64,000 nt of DNA from Symsagittifera roscoffensis (lineage: Eukaryota; Xenacoelomorpha; Acoela; Convolutidae), in NCBI RefSeq assembly GCF_963678635.1, contig NC_087071.1:3983624-4047623 (forward strand), given 5' to 3'. The stretch's first letter is position 1, and each line of letters begins with the position of its first letter. Position numbers and translations under genes: made by a program. Positions 32,401-42,700 of this stretch are shown here, in pieces. The notes under the pieces are model-generated. The model was not told the origin of the DNA and made no database searches. It saw nothing but the letters and a program-made list of their open reading frames with translations.

Positions 32401-35400
32401 TTCACATAATGTTCACATCTCTATAAAAGATCAAAGATCGTTGAAGTATGGTAAAATGTCAGAGCAAAATCAAATTGTGGTATAAGTCTGAAATTTCCTG
32501 ATAAAACTTGAAACGATTATTCGGCTAGACTAATTTTTACATCGTTTTTGTCAGGGAGAGAAAATGTGTAAAAAAATTGAAAAAAAATGCTTCAATTGTA
32601 TCAATTAGGTTTTGAAGAATTTTGGATCAATTTTTGTAAGATTTGTTTCAGTAGACACCTAATGATTCGCAAATTCAGAAATATCCGACAAAAAAGTATG
32701 TTTTTGAAAACAATTCGATCCTAAATATAGAAAATTTAATCAAAACCAAACTTCAGATAGGATGAAAATCGGTTCGTAGTGCCGCTGTTTCTTTTTTTTG
32801 TTTTTTTTCATCAACATTAACGTGTAGTTTCGACAAAATATTATTTTTTAGAATACTCAACGTTCTTGTTATCTTGAACCCGGGGAAAAAAGAAACTAAT
32901 GCATCCAATTGTACTTAAAAAATATTTTTTGACGAAGATAGCAAAAGTTTCGTTTTTTTTGCACTATCTTATTGCTTTCTTAATTTGCGTAATATGTGAA
33001 ACTAGACCCAAAGATGTCAGTTTGAAAGACAAAAAGTCTACCCTGAATTACCAGTTTTCAGACAAAAAGTCTTGAATTAAAATCACAATTCGCGTTGCAA
33101 ATCAGAATATCCTGCTTTTAAGTTTTGATAATTTTTCAGTATAAGGATTTATGAACAAAAAGACATCATTTCAAAAAAATAAAAAACAAATTATGAAATC
33201 TATATATTGGTAATTAAACAGAAGTGCCAACTTATAAAAAAGCATCGGAAAAAAATGAATAGCTAAACAGCAGCCAATGTATCAATATATGTTTTGAAGT
33301 TTCTATCCTTTTCCTAAAAGACAAAACACTAGCTAAAAATATCAGTTCATTGTTTAAGAATCTGTCTGGTTAAAACACTGCGTAACTGCTTTCTTAGATT
33401 AACACAATATGCAATTCGTTTGTATTCGATTTCTTTGTGTCACTACACAATTAATAGTAGTTTTTGAGGTAAGTTTTAGTCATTGAGTAAAAACGGATTA
33501 AAACTATCGTTTTCGTTGTACCACAGTTTTGGTTTTTCTCTGTCTTGACCATTCGTAAAAGAGATCAAATTTCAGTGAACTGAGTTTTTTTTTCAGGAGA
33601 GTTCTATCGACTGATGCAAGGGTATAAGAACGCCACTGCTAATTATAGTTTTCAAATAAAACTTTATATGAGAAGGATTGCAAAAACTTTTAAAATTTCA
33701 CCACAAAAAGTTTCTAGGATTTGTCAAGAGTTCCAGGAAATTCTGACAAAATCGTAATATCAGGCATGTTTTGTCAGCAAAAATTTATAAAAAAAACTAT
33801 CTTCTGCATTTTGACGCATATTTTGACCAACTATTGATATTTCACCAAATCAAAGATATAGCCGAAAAAGCTCTTTCAGTTTTTATGCACTTTTTAATTT
33901 GAGATTAAAGTTATTTAAAGTTCAAAAGTCCGAGTTTTTGTTTTACTTTAGAGAATCATTCGCAAAAAAATAAAATTAGTGTGTTTAGTTTTTTTTCTAT
34001 TTTATTTAACTTCAAATTTTAGTTCCAGTTTTCATATATTTAGGTTCCTTTTTTTCTGATTGCAGGATAAGTGAGCTAATTCAAGTGCTGACTAATCTAG
34101 ATTTAACTACCAGAACAGAAGTAGAAAAAAACTAGCATAAGTGTCGAAAATTTCCGTTGTCTTCTTCTAATTAGTGTTGACCACTCGGCACTCACAATAC
34201 GTCAAAAGTCAAAAACTTTTCCATAAATCTCGAACATTTTTTTGGGCAATTTTTCCTCTACGGCATGAAAAGAAAATGGACAGGACAACACCAAATGAAC
34301 AAAAAAAAACATCGTCGAATATCAGAAGATGATCTAAAAATCTATATTGATGATGATGATACGAAAAAAAGCATTGCTTTGTAGTTATAAATCAGAAATT
34401 TGTAAAATGATAATCCGTTGAAAGAACAATGCTTTCGAATTTTTCATTAGAGTTCAAAGTTTCCAAAAAAGGTAATGTCTGAACTTAGGAATAGTTTTGA
34501 TGCAGATCCTCCAATGAATATATTGACATCTGAGATCAAGTGTGAACGCATTTTCCACCTCCTATCTTTTTTCATAAACTTCTGGAGCATAAAAATTTAG
34601 GTGACCTAAATTCTTGGGTCTCAATTTGGTAATGTTTTCAACTATTTTAAAAGCGCCTTCAAGAAAAAAAAAACAAAAAAGATTAAGATTGGAGATATAC
34701 GTTCCAGTATCTGTGGGAAAGGGTTTGTTTCAAAACAACTCTTGAATGAATCGCAAAACAACTTGACTTAGCTCTGCTTTTTACGGATAATTTTGAAAAA
34801 GAATTAGCAAAAACTCCACCCTATTTGTTAAAAACGAAAGGTTGAAAAGAAAATCGATTAGGTCAAGTTTTTCATTGTTCACCCTTTCCTAGAAAAAATC
34901 AACGAGTCAGAACTTTCGATGCTGTAATTTTTTGTCCTCAAACTACCCGAATGATCACGACCAAACATGATTTCAGTTTCATTGTTTTTTGACTATGAGC
35001 AGAATAAAATCTGAAACTGAGGTTGAAAATGTTCATGTTTTCGCCAACACGTGATTTGTAAGATCCGAACAAAAGTTCGGCTGATCTCGAGTTGAAAAAA
35101 TTTGTAGCCAGTTGCCAGAAAGATTTCCATTTTTGGAGTTTGCTAATTTCTGAGATATAATAAGTTAGTCAAAAGTGAAGTTGCTTTTTGATACAAACTT
35201 AAAATCAATGCAACATATTGGTCAAAGGTAGTAGTTTTCTATTTTTATCTGGAAAGTGCCATGTTAATAATCAGTCGGTTTTAATTTTGTTTCACGTGTT
35301 TGCGCCGAATAACAAAAGTCGGACTTTAATTCCAGACTCGTGTGGGAGCCAACTAACATCTCGCTCGTGAACCGAGGATCCGAGGTTTTTTAAATTGTTT

Positions 35401-35880
35401 TATTTTACATCGGGTGGCTAGTCTGAATGCTAAAGCTGCGAAAGACTGAATGCGCTAAAGCTCTCAACCAATCAATGCCCTTCAAACTGTCTAAAACTGA
35501 CGACTACAATTATCGCTGAAATCTTTCGGATTTTTGAGTTTTTTGAATATTGAATTCTGATTGGTTGAAAAAAAAACTTTGCACATTTGGTTTTAATACA
35601 TGAGGTACGTCCACGTTACCTCGTCATGACTACATGGTCACAGAATCTATTTTGGGCTGAAACTGCTAAAAAACTGAAAACGCCTGAAAAGTTGTATCAT
35701 TCATCTGCCAGAAATGGTAGCAGTTTGGCTTCGGAAAAAAAGACGTGACCAGTTTCCGACGCAAATCAAATTTTCGTTTTCAAAATAGGTGGTTACGAAT
35801 CAGTTGATTGAATAAAAAAAAATAAATCATTAATGCAAGCTCGAGTTAAGAATCGGTTTGATCAAAAGTTTGATAATTTG
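32401..35880. other. Mostly non-coding; one weak exon-like ORF at 33.6 kb
   Basis: AT-rich, with no frame of 60 codons. The only item of note is an ORF after a strong acceptor at 33,596, listed separately. The interval separates glycine-rich genes 1 and 2. Confidence 0.4.
33614..33757 (+). CDS. Possible small ORF (47 aa) after a strong 3' splice site
   Basis: TTTTTTTTTCAG at 33,596 is followed 17 nt later by ATG and 47 codons. The middle reads MRRIAKTFKISPQKVSRICQ, which resembles a helix-turn-helix. It lies among the glycine-rich genes and has the same splice-then-ATG layout, but it is neither glycine-rich nor GC-rich. AT-rich DNA produces lysine-rich frames by chance, so this is a weak call. 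Confidence 0.25.
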   Translation: MQGYKNATANYSFQIKLYMRRIAKTFKISPQKVSRICQEFQEILTKS

Positions 35881-35933
35881 CTTCGATAATTTGCTTCAAA
35901 ATCTCCAGGAAAGCCAAACTAAATTTTAACTTG
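35881..35933 (+). other. Putative 5' exon end of glycine-rich gene 2
   Basis: The donor TTAACTTG|GTAAGTC at 35,933 is close to consensus. With the acceptor at 36,274 it would give a 341-nt intron, similar in size to gene 1's. The words AAAATCTCCAGGAAAG before it loosely resemble AAAAATCCAGAACAAGAAAG of gene 1's leader exon. The 5' limit is unknown. Confidence 0.4.
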
Positions 35934-36278
35934 GTAAGTCAAACGAACCATTTTTTCTGAGATGTAAATTTTGGGGACAACCAAATCCTTTAAATGCAAT
36001 TAATAAAGGAGTTTTCCAGAGTTTTCTTTAAAAGTGATCCACGGAACAACTTATACATCAAAAACAGTGTTTCGAAACAAAGATTGGTAATAATTCAGTT
36101 GCTTATCTTATTATATCAATTTTGCTTATATCATTTTAGTTTAAAACTTCAGTTTAAAACAATAGAATAATCGCCAAACAGATTCCATGCTTATACTTTT
36201 CTGATAACCACAATTCAAACAAAACAAATTTAAAAACTTTTGGTATAATAAACGAAAAACATTGTTTCACACAGCGTG

Positions 36279-36407
36279 ATGGGTGAATTCGGAATACACG
36301 TTGTGAGCGGAGATGACAAGCCAGGCTCTCAGACCGGAGGGGGAGGGGGTGGATCGTCCGGAGGAGACAAACCCAAGGAGAGACCTGTGAGGGAGGGCCA
36401 GAACTAA
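36279..36407 (+). CDS. Glycine-rich micro-protein 2 (42 aa)
   Basis: ATG lies 4 nt after the acceptor TTGTTTCACACAG. The 42 codons read MGEFGIHVVSGDDKPGSQTG, GGGGGSSGGD, KPKERPVREGQN, then TAA. Compared with copy 3, DDK, QTGG, a central GGG block, a paired SS or TT followed by G, DK, and an RE near the end are shared. The run of nine G-starting codons makes a local GC island. A minus-strand open frame over the same DNA (36,267-36,500) is a shadow of these glycine codons. No signal peptide is visible, so a cytosolic, nuclear or non-classically exported peptide is possible; function is unknown. The donor candidate at 35,933 would supply an untranslated first exon. Confidence 0.65.
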   Translation: MGEFGIHVVSGDDKPGSQTGGGGGGSSGGDKPKERPVREGQN

Positions 36408-36546
36408 CGGACTCCCGAAAAATGAATCAAATATTGAGGAAAAAAAAGAGGAAAAAACTGAAATAATCAGAAGATTCCGTTTTGTATAATTATTATTCAC
36501 TCTCGAAATAATAACCCCTTATTATGAAGAAATGATCAAATTTGAG

Positions 36547-37038
36547 CCCGGGTTGAAGTCCCAGCGTTAATAATTTCTTTTTCTGTAGTATCTCATTGAT
36601 CGCTATTTTCCAGCGCTGATTCAGATTTTTTGCATAGCTAAGACTGCGATATTTCAGCGCTATTTCAGTAACAATTCCGTAAAAAAATCAGCTCTGAGAC
36701 TCGAGAATTTCTAGTAGCTTTCAAATAAAAATTTGAGGTAATCAACCATTTAACTAGTGTATATCTAAGGCTTAGTGGCCCGCCCAGAGATATCTTACAT
36801 CTGTTATAATCTGAAGGTTGGGGGATCGAACCTTGTTAGTTTTTTTTTTTTGGACCTTGTGATAGATTTTTTATCGTTCGCTGATTTTTTACTGCTGTTT
36901 CGCTGAAAATTAGCCCAGTTAGCAATAATCTATAGGAAAAATTTGTTTTTGTGGCAATTAATCGATAATTCATCAATGGCGATCGATGTTCTTTTTTCAT
37001 TTTTTTCTCGCTTATTTTCAAAGTGAACTCAACCCGGG
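36547..37038. mobile_element. MITE D between glycine-rich genes 2 and 3
   Basis: The left end CCCGGGTTGAAGT and right end AACTCAACCCGGG form inverted termini of the same family as MITEs A-C, with about 490 bp between. The interior repeats CAGCGCTATTTC-like words and has no transposase. The flanking GAG/AG bases are not a clear TA duplication. Confidence 0.65.
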
Positions 37039-37381
37039 AGTGATTAAATTACTCTCTGTTGTAAATACAAAACCAAGCTTTGTAATATATTTCAATAAAA
37101 ATTATATTCACAAACTTTCGGAAACTAGTTTCGAATTGGCCAGAAAAAGGGCCTAGAAAAAGGACAAACAGGGTTTCAATTTTTGCTAAAATGAATCGAT
37201 TAGCCCTGCGTTTCAAAATGTTTTGATTAAGAACATAAATTAAATACTATAAGAATTTAGCACAACTCAAACCATCTTCAGAACACTTGACCATGAAATG
37301 TAAACAACCGTTAAGCATGTTGCATTTAAGCCTAACATGTTTTTCGGGATAATAATTGTTCGTTAATTTTTCAGCTTTGAA

Positions 37382-37504
37382 ATGGCAAAATACAGTGTGA
37401 ATGCTGAAAACGCAGATGACAAAGGAACTGGGGGTCAAACCGGAGGACAGGGTGGAGGCACCACTGGAGACAAAGACAGGGAGATCAGGGAAGCCATACC
37501 CTAA
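37382..37504 (+). CDS. Glycine-rich micro-protein 3 (40 aa)
   Basis: ATG lies 7 nt after the acceptor GTTAATTTTTCAG. Forty codons read MAKYSVNAENADDKGTGGQT, GGQGGGTTGDKDREIREAIP, then TAA. DDK-x-x-x-QTGG-x-GGG-TTG-DK matches copy 2 (DDKPGSQTGG...SSGGDK) almost position for position, while the first ten residues differ. A polyadenylation signal AATAAA lies near 37,649. A minus-strand frame at 37,247-37,627 overlaps and is judged a shadow. No first exon was fixed; intron sequence upstream is interrupted by MITE D. The gene ends about 415 bp before the BEL/Pao element. Confidence 0.65.
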   Translation: MAKYSVNAENADDKGTGGQTGGQGGGTTGDKDREIREAIP

Positions 37505-37919
37505 ATGACAAGAAAAAATGACTCCTGACGTCTCAAAAACAAAGAAATCTGGAAAACTGAGTTTGAAGTAACACTCAAAAAAACAAAGAAATCTTGAAAA
37601 CTGAGTTTGAAGTAACACTAGAGTCATTGCTTATGTAAATATGTAAAAATAAATAATTCAATCTCTTTATGAAACAAAGATCAACAATATTTGTATAATA
37701 CATATGATATAAAAGTTTTCGGAGAGATTTCGTATATGATGGAGAGCTTTCGTTCTGCGAAACCAAATTAGAAACATATTTCGATAAAAAGTATTCATTA
37801 ATTTCTAAAGCAACTTCCAATTTTTAATACCTAGAAAAACGGGCAAACGAGCCTTCAATTTCGGGCATTACTTTTCAAAGTACAGTGAAAACGGAAAAAA
37901 AACCAAAATTCTAACCTCA
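37505..37919. other. 3' flank of glycine-rich gene 3
   Basis: It contains a short direct repeat (AAACAAAGAAATCTGGAAAA and AAACAAAGAAATCTTGAAAA, both followed by CTGAGTTTGAAGTAACACT) at 37,539-37,620, an AATAAA near 37,649, and then AT-rich DNA up to the left LTR. Confidence 0.55.
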
Positions 37920-38470
37920 TGTGCGCGTCAATCTCCAAGATTATAAAAAAAACGGTTTTTAAACACTTTAATTAATGAGTATTTTCTCGGCAAAATAACT
38001 CCGGAAATATAACGGAAATTTGAAAATATAACGATAATTTTAACAAACTTTATCATCGGTAACATCGGCCACAAAAAACTGCTTAAATCAAAGCAAGCTG
38101 CAAAAATGGCCAGTATTTGTCCTTGAGACAAATTGCTCTTTTTAAAGGTCAGCCTTAATCAAGGCTGAACCAAATTAGAGCGAAAAGACGGTTAAAATCG
38201 GTTTTGGGGGGGGGGGACCGAACCTGGTTACGGAGCATCCCATCAGGTTCGGTGCACTTTCGAGTTCTAGAAAGGAAATGACCTAGTCGGGATTCGAACC
38301 GGCGCCGAACCCGCCGGGACGCACCATGTATACGCTTGGCTACTGTCCCTGTATGCATTTACATTTATATGCATTTATACTTTCGCACATTTACGTTTAT
38401 ATGCATTTGTACTTTCGCACATTTACGTTTATATGCATTTGTACTATTGTTTTATATTTGCGCTGCAACA
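37920..38470 (-). repeat. 3' LTR of the BEL/Pao element (left on this strand)
   Basis: In element orientation it begins TGTTGCAGCG directly after a polypurine tract and ends GACGCGCACA. It contains a G11 run (C11 in element sense), a tRNA-like segment at 38,283-38,346, and about three tandem copies of a 32-bp word (TTTCGCACATTTACG) near 38,355-38,450. The last codons and stop of the integrase frame lie inside its first 19 bp. Confidence 0.9.
38283..38346 (-). other. tRNA-like segment with A and B boxes in the 3' LTR
   Basis: In element orientation the order is TAGCCAAGCGTAT (A-box-like, 38,331-38,342) and, about 30 bp on, GGTTCGAATCC (perfect B box, 38,290-38,300). The T stem pairs only partly (GCCGG with CCCGA), so it is a tRNA-derived relic and not a tRNA gene. 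It is present in both LTRs. Together the boxes could act as an RNA polymerase III promoter. Confidence 0.6.
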
Positions 38471-39714
38471 TCCTCCGCCCCTAAAGACGGAAGAACAGGT
38501 GCGAGTTTTACGGTCGGTCGGGTCAGTTCGCTCGTAACGGTCTTTATGTCGGCGGATCGGGCGCATCCGTCTTTGCCGTAGTGTAGTTTAGTAATACGGG
38601 CGAGTGGGTAATGCCCACGTGGGCTGTCGGGTTCGACTACCCAAACCAAGTCGCCGGTTTTCAGTGTGACATCCGAATCATTATGCCACTTTGCTCTCTT
38701 GTTGAGAGATGGTACATATTCACGCAACCAGCGTGACCAAACTGCGTTAGCGTACGATTGTGCTCTGGCGTAACGCTTTTTATAATCAAAGTTATCTTCG
38801 AAACTTAACGACGGGAAGCTAGCTGCGCTGTGACCGAGAATGAAGTGATTTGGGGTGAGTGCCTCTAGGTCGTGCGGATCGGAACTGACCGGAGTGATCG
38901 GTCTTGCGTTAAGTAATTGTTCAACTAGGCAGAGCGTTGTTCCTAGAACTTCCTCAGTTAATCTCCTGTTGCCTAATATGTCGTACAACACTCGCTTAAC
39001 ACTTCTCACTAGCCGCTCCCAGGCGCCACCGTGATGAGGGGCACTGGGCGGGTTAAACTTCCACTTAATGCCTTTGTGGACGAAAACGGCCGGGGCGACT
39101 TTGTTCCAATTTTGGACACAGGATAGGAGCTCCTTTTGAGCACCAACAAAATTCGTGCCATTGTCAGAAAGAATGGTTTTGGGGGTACCTCGCCTTGCAA
39201 TAAATCGCTCTACGCCCATGACGCAGGAACTAGTATCGAGAGATGGAACCAACTCGATGTGAACTGCTCGAGTCGTGAGGCAGGTAAATAGGAAACCCCA
39301 TCTCTTTTCGGTACTTCGGCGTATCGGCACTTGAAACGGGCCAAAGTAATCAACACCTGTGTTGGAGAAGGGAGGCTGCTTGTAACCCAGTCTTTCAATC
39401 GGTAGGTCAGACATAATGGGCACAACTGTTTTTGCTTTGCGCTTACGGCATGTTATGCAAGTATTTTCGATGTTCCCAAGTAACCAGCGCAACTTCAGAA
39501 CAATGTATTTCAACTGAACTACAGCACGCATGTAATCCAACCCCTGATGTGCATGTTGAAAGTGCATATGCCTAATCAACATATGAGCAACTCGGTGTCG
39601 ACCATCCAGTATTATTGGATGTTTGCTATCAAAGTCGGTATCAACAAGACGGCTGATTACGTCCAGTTGAACGCAGGATGCCAGCTGGGCCGATGAACGG
39701 AGAATATTTAGCAA
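38452..39714 (-). CDS. BEL/Pao integrase portion of Pol
   Basis: This frame of 420 codons overlaps the end of the gag-pol frame by 74 nt in a different phase. Its first 20 or so codons are out-of-frame sequence; real homology starts near SRLVDTDFD. Visible parts are an N-terminal zinc-binding H-H-C-C region (H40-C89, with HMHFQHAHQG), the catalytic triad D122 (VDYFG), D184 (LSDNGTNF) and E233 (HHGGAWER), and a C-terminal DUF5641-like domain (GDLVWVVEPDSPRGHYPLAR). The stop codon lies within the LTR. The upstream frame break near 39,690 means it is not translated with the rest unless by ribosomal shifting; no slippery heptamer was noticed. Confidence 0.9.
   Translation of the reverse strand: MLNILRSSAQLASCVQLDVISRLVDTDFDSKHPIILDGRHRVAHMLIRHMHFQHAHQGLDYMRAVVQLKYIVLKLRWLLGNIENTCITCRKRKAKTVVPIMSDLPIERLGYKQPPFSNTGVDYFGPFQVPIRRSTEKRWGFLFTCLTTRAVHIELVPSLDTSSCVMGVERFIARRGTPKTILSDNGTNFVGAQKELLSCVQNWNKVAPAVFVHKGIKWKFNPPSAPHHGGAWERLVRSVKRVLYDILGNRRLTEEVLGTTLCLVEQLLNARPITPVSSDPHDLEALTPNHFILGHSAASFPSLSFEDNFDYKKRYARAQSYANAVWSRWLREYVPSLNKRAKWHNDSDVTLKTGDLVWVVEPDSPRGHYPLARITKLHYGKDGCARSADIKTVTSELTRPTVKLAPVLPSLGAEDVAAQI
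38471..38481 (-). promoter_or_regulatory. Polypurine tract
   Basis: In element orientation GGGGCGGAGGA abuts the TGTTGCAGCG start of the 3' LTR. This is where plus-strand DNA priming is expected. Confidence 0.75.
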
Positions 39715-42700
39715 TCCGACTTTTCTTTGTTATCAGTTTATCGGACTGAAGTATTTTCACTTCGGCAGGAAATGATTCGGACTGAGCGAGATAAATGAGC
39801 TTCTGCTCGGCAATATCTAACTCGGACGGGTCGGTTATTTCAAGCGTTTTTGTACGGAAGTGTTTATGCGATGGTAGCACACGAAGCATAAACGCTAAAA
39901 CACGTTTGTACTTTACAATTGAGCTGAATTTATCCCAATTTTTAAACAGACGGATCGCCGGCGCTTTCTCAGATGAAGCATCAACAACAAACGTAGATGC
40001 AGTCTCAAGGCATGTATCAATGTCACAGAGTGGGCCTTTTAATTGGATCTTTTTGATGACATCAGTGTTCGGCTTGAATGGCCAATCACATGTACTCAAT
40101 ATACTAGGGCCTCTAACCCAGCTGCTATCCTTGAGGGCTTCCGAAGAAATCCCTCGTGTGCCGGTATCAGCTGGGTTATCACCACTGAGTACATGATTCC
40201 ATTGATCAATGGTGGTGGACTCCAAGATTTCACCAATGCGGTTTCCAACAAACACAGGAAGTTTGTTGCACGAGTTAAGCCACTGGAGAACGGTGGTAGA
40301 ATCAGTCCACATGAATACATTGCTTACTTTGAAAGTAAGCGCTTTCAAAATCTCTTCTTTGAGTCGAGTCGCAAGCAGAGCAGCCTGAAGCTCTAACTTG
40401 GGACTGGAGAGCATCTTCATAGGCGCTACACGGGCTTTCCCAAATACAAAAGCTAACTCGGTCTTTTGCGATTTAGCAAGTCGGGCTCGGAGAAACGATA
40501 CGGCGCAAAAAACGTCCTGCGAACTATCACCGAACGTGTGAAGTTCACAGCGGTCGAACGGTTCGGTAAAGTAGCTACGAGGTATCGTCAGAGTACCTAA
40601 TAGTGGAAGTCCTGAGTGCCAATCTAGAAATTGTTGTTTAATTTCCTCTGGGAGATCATCATCCCACTTTTGACCACTGATTCTCCATATGTCTTTTAGT
40701 AAAAGGCGCGCTTTCACAGTATATGGAGCTACCAGTCCTATTGGATCAAAAACTGAGGAAACAAAATTCAACACGGTGCGTTGAGTAATTGCTTTATCTA
40801 GTGGTCGATCAACACCTCTACTTACTACTAGGGTATCTTTTACATGATCCCACCTGAGACCAAGAACATGCGACGATTGGTCTGGACTCTTACAAATATC
40901 CTTAACTGACGGGTTGGACTCACGGTTGTCCGGATTAAGAGCGGTTGTAACTTCGGGTACATTGCTAACAAACTTTGTCAGGTTAAACCCACCTAATTTG
41001 AGCATTGCGACTAAGTCTTTACTTAGGCTAAGAGCGTCAGCGGTATTTTCGAACGAGTCAAGATAGTCGTCCATGTAAAACTTCTGGACAACGGCTGAAG
41101 CGGCTTCGGGGTATTCAGCTTGATTATCAGAAGCAGTTTTTTGTAGCGCGAAATTCGCACAAGTTGGCGAATCACGAGCGCCAAAAATATGACGGGTGTA
41201 TTGGTGAACCACCACACTTGAAGTGGGGTCCTCCCGCCACAAAAAACGGAGAGACGGTTGATCTCGCGCAAGTACTCCAACTTGTAAGAACATACCTTCT
41301 ATGTCCGCTGAGACGGCGTACTTGTGTTGACGGAACCTCAACAGTACAAAAATAAGATTTTGAAGGAGATCCGGGCCAACCAAGAGATATCTATTTAAGG
41401 AAGTGCCATGAAATTTGGATGCTCCATTGAGCACACGGCGCACCTTGCCGGGTTTGTTCGGGTTCAAAACCGGATGGTGTGGAAGATACCACTCACGTTC
41501 GGCTCGTGAGCTGGGATCGTGCGGGTTGACGGTTATGACATATCCTTTACTTATATCTTCTCTGATTGTTTCGGTATACTTCTCGCGAAGTAACGGATCT
41601 TTATCTAATCTTTTCTCTAACGACTTCAATTGGGCTAATGAAGAATAATAATTGTTAGGCAAGCTAACATCATTATCACTCCACAGCATCGGTACAGTGT
41701 AACGCTCACCATCGTGAACGGTTTCAGTTTTTAGGATCGACAAAGCACGCTTGTCTGCGGCGGAACGGGCATCTACTTGCTTGAACGCACCATACGACTC
41801 TAATTCATACCAAATTTTGATTTGGTCGGTCAGAGAAGTATCGTCCGTAACGCAGTTAAAGGAAGAAGAATTTAAGGACGAACGATCAGGAGACGGACCA
41901 CTAATGACCCAACCTATCGGAAGTCGGACGGCGCACGGTGAGTCAAGTTCATCTCCGAAGACATGTTCGAGGGGTCTTATCGCATGATAGAAGTCCTGTC
42001 CTATAACTATCTCAATCTCTTTGTAATTATACGCAGTCGTCTTTAACGGGGCTAGTTGCGGGTATTTGACCTGCAATTCGGAAACGTTTATAACATCGGG
42101 TCCTATATACATGTTGTGCTTAACGAAAGCGACAAACGAAAACGAAAATTCACTTTCATTGGGTTTTGCGGAAACTTTCAAGTGAACTCGTTGAGTTTTA
42201 GATACCTTGGCTGAGTTAAAACCATCGGTCGTAACATTTACGGGCGTGCCAACTAATTTCAGACGTTCAACGAGTGCCGCGGAAACCCAAGAATGAGTGG
42301 AACCGGTGTCACAAAGTGCTAGTGCATTCGAATTTTCCGAACCAGAGGACACATCTACCAACGCAACGGGAAGAATACCTTTTGCAGTTCCCTCACAAGG
42401 TTTAACACAAGCTGCGTTGTTTGCAGAAGTAGTGTTTGTATTAGTTTGAGTTGATGGTGATCGGTCGGCCTCTTTGGGCGGGAAAACTTTCTCGGCTCCA
42501 TGAAGAAGCACATTGTGAGTGCTCTCACAGTCCTGTTTTGGGCATTTTCTTGCCTTTTGGCACTTTCGGAAGGTATGGTTGCCTTGCAAACAAGAAAAAC
42601 AGAGCTTTTGTTCTGCTACATATTTAGCCCTTTGTGTTGCGTTTTTCTCTTTGAACACGGAACAGTTCCAGAGTGCATGCTGCCCTTTGCATAGCGAGCA

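Noticed and set aside
36267-36500. Minus frame opposite glycine-rich gene 2
   Set aside because: Its residues mirror the GGN codons of the plus-strand gene; no acceptor or start of its own.
29956-37382. Spliced-leader trans-splicing as the reason all three glycine-rich ORFs start just after an acceptor
   Set aside because: A cis donor (29,680) is visible for gene 1 and a probable one (35,933) for gene 2, so an ordinary 5'-leader intron explains the layout; no spliced-leader gene was recognised.
38283-38346. A genuine tRNA gene in the LTR
   Set aside because: The T stem pairs only partly and no full cloverleaf could be drawn; treated as a tRNA-derived relic.
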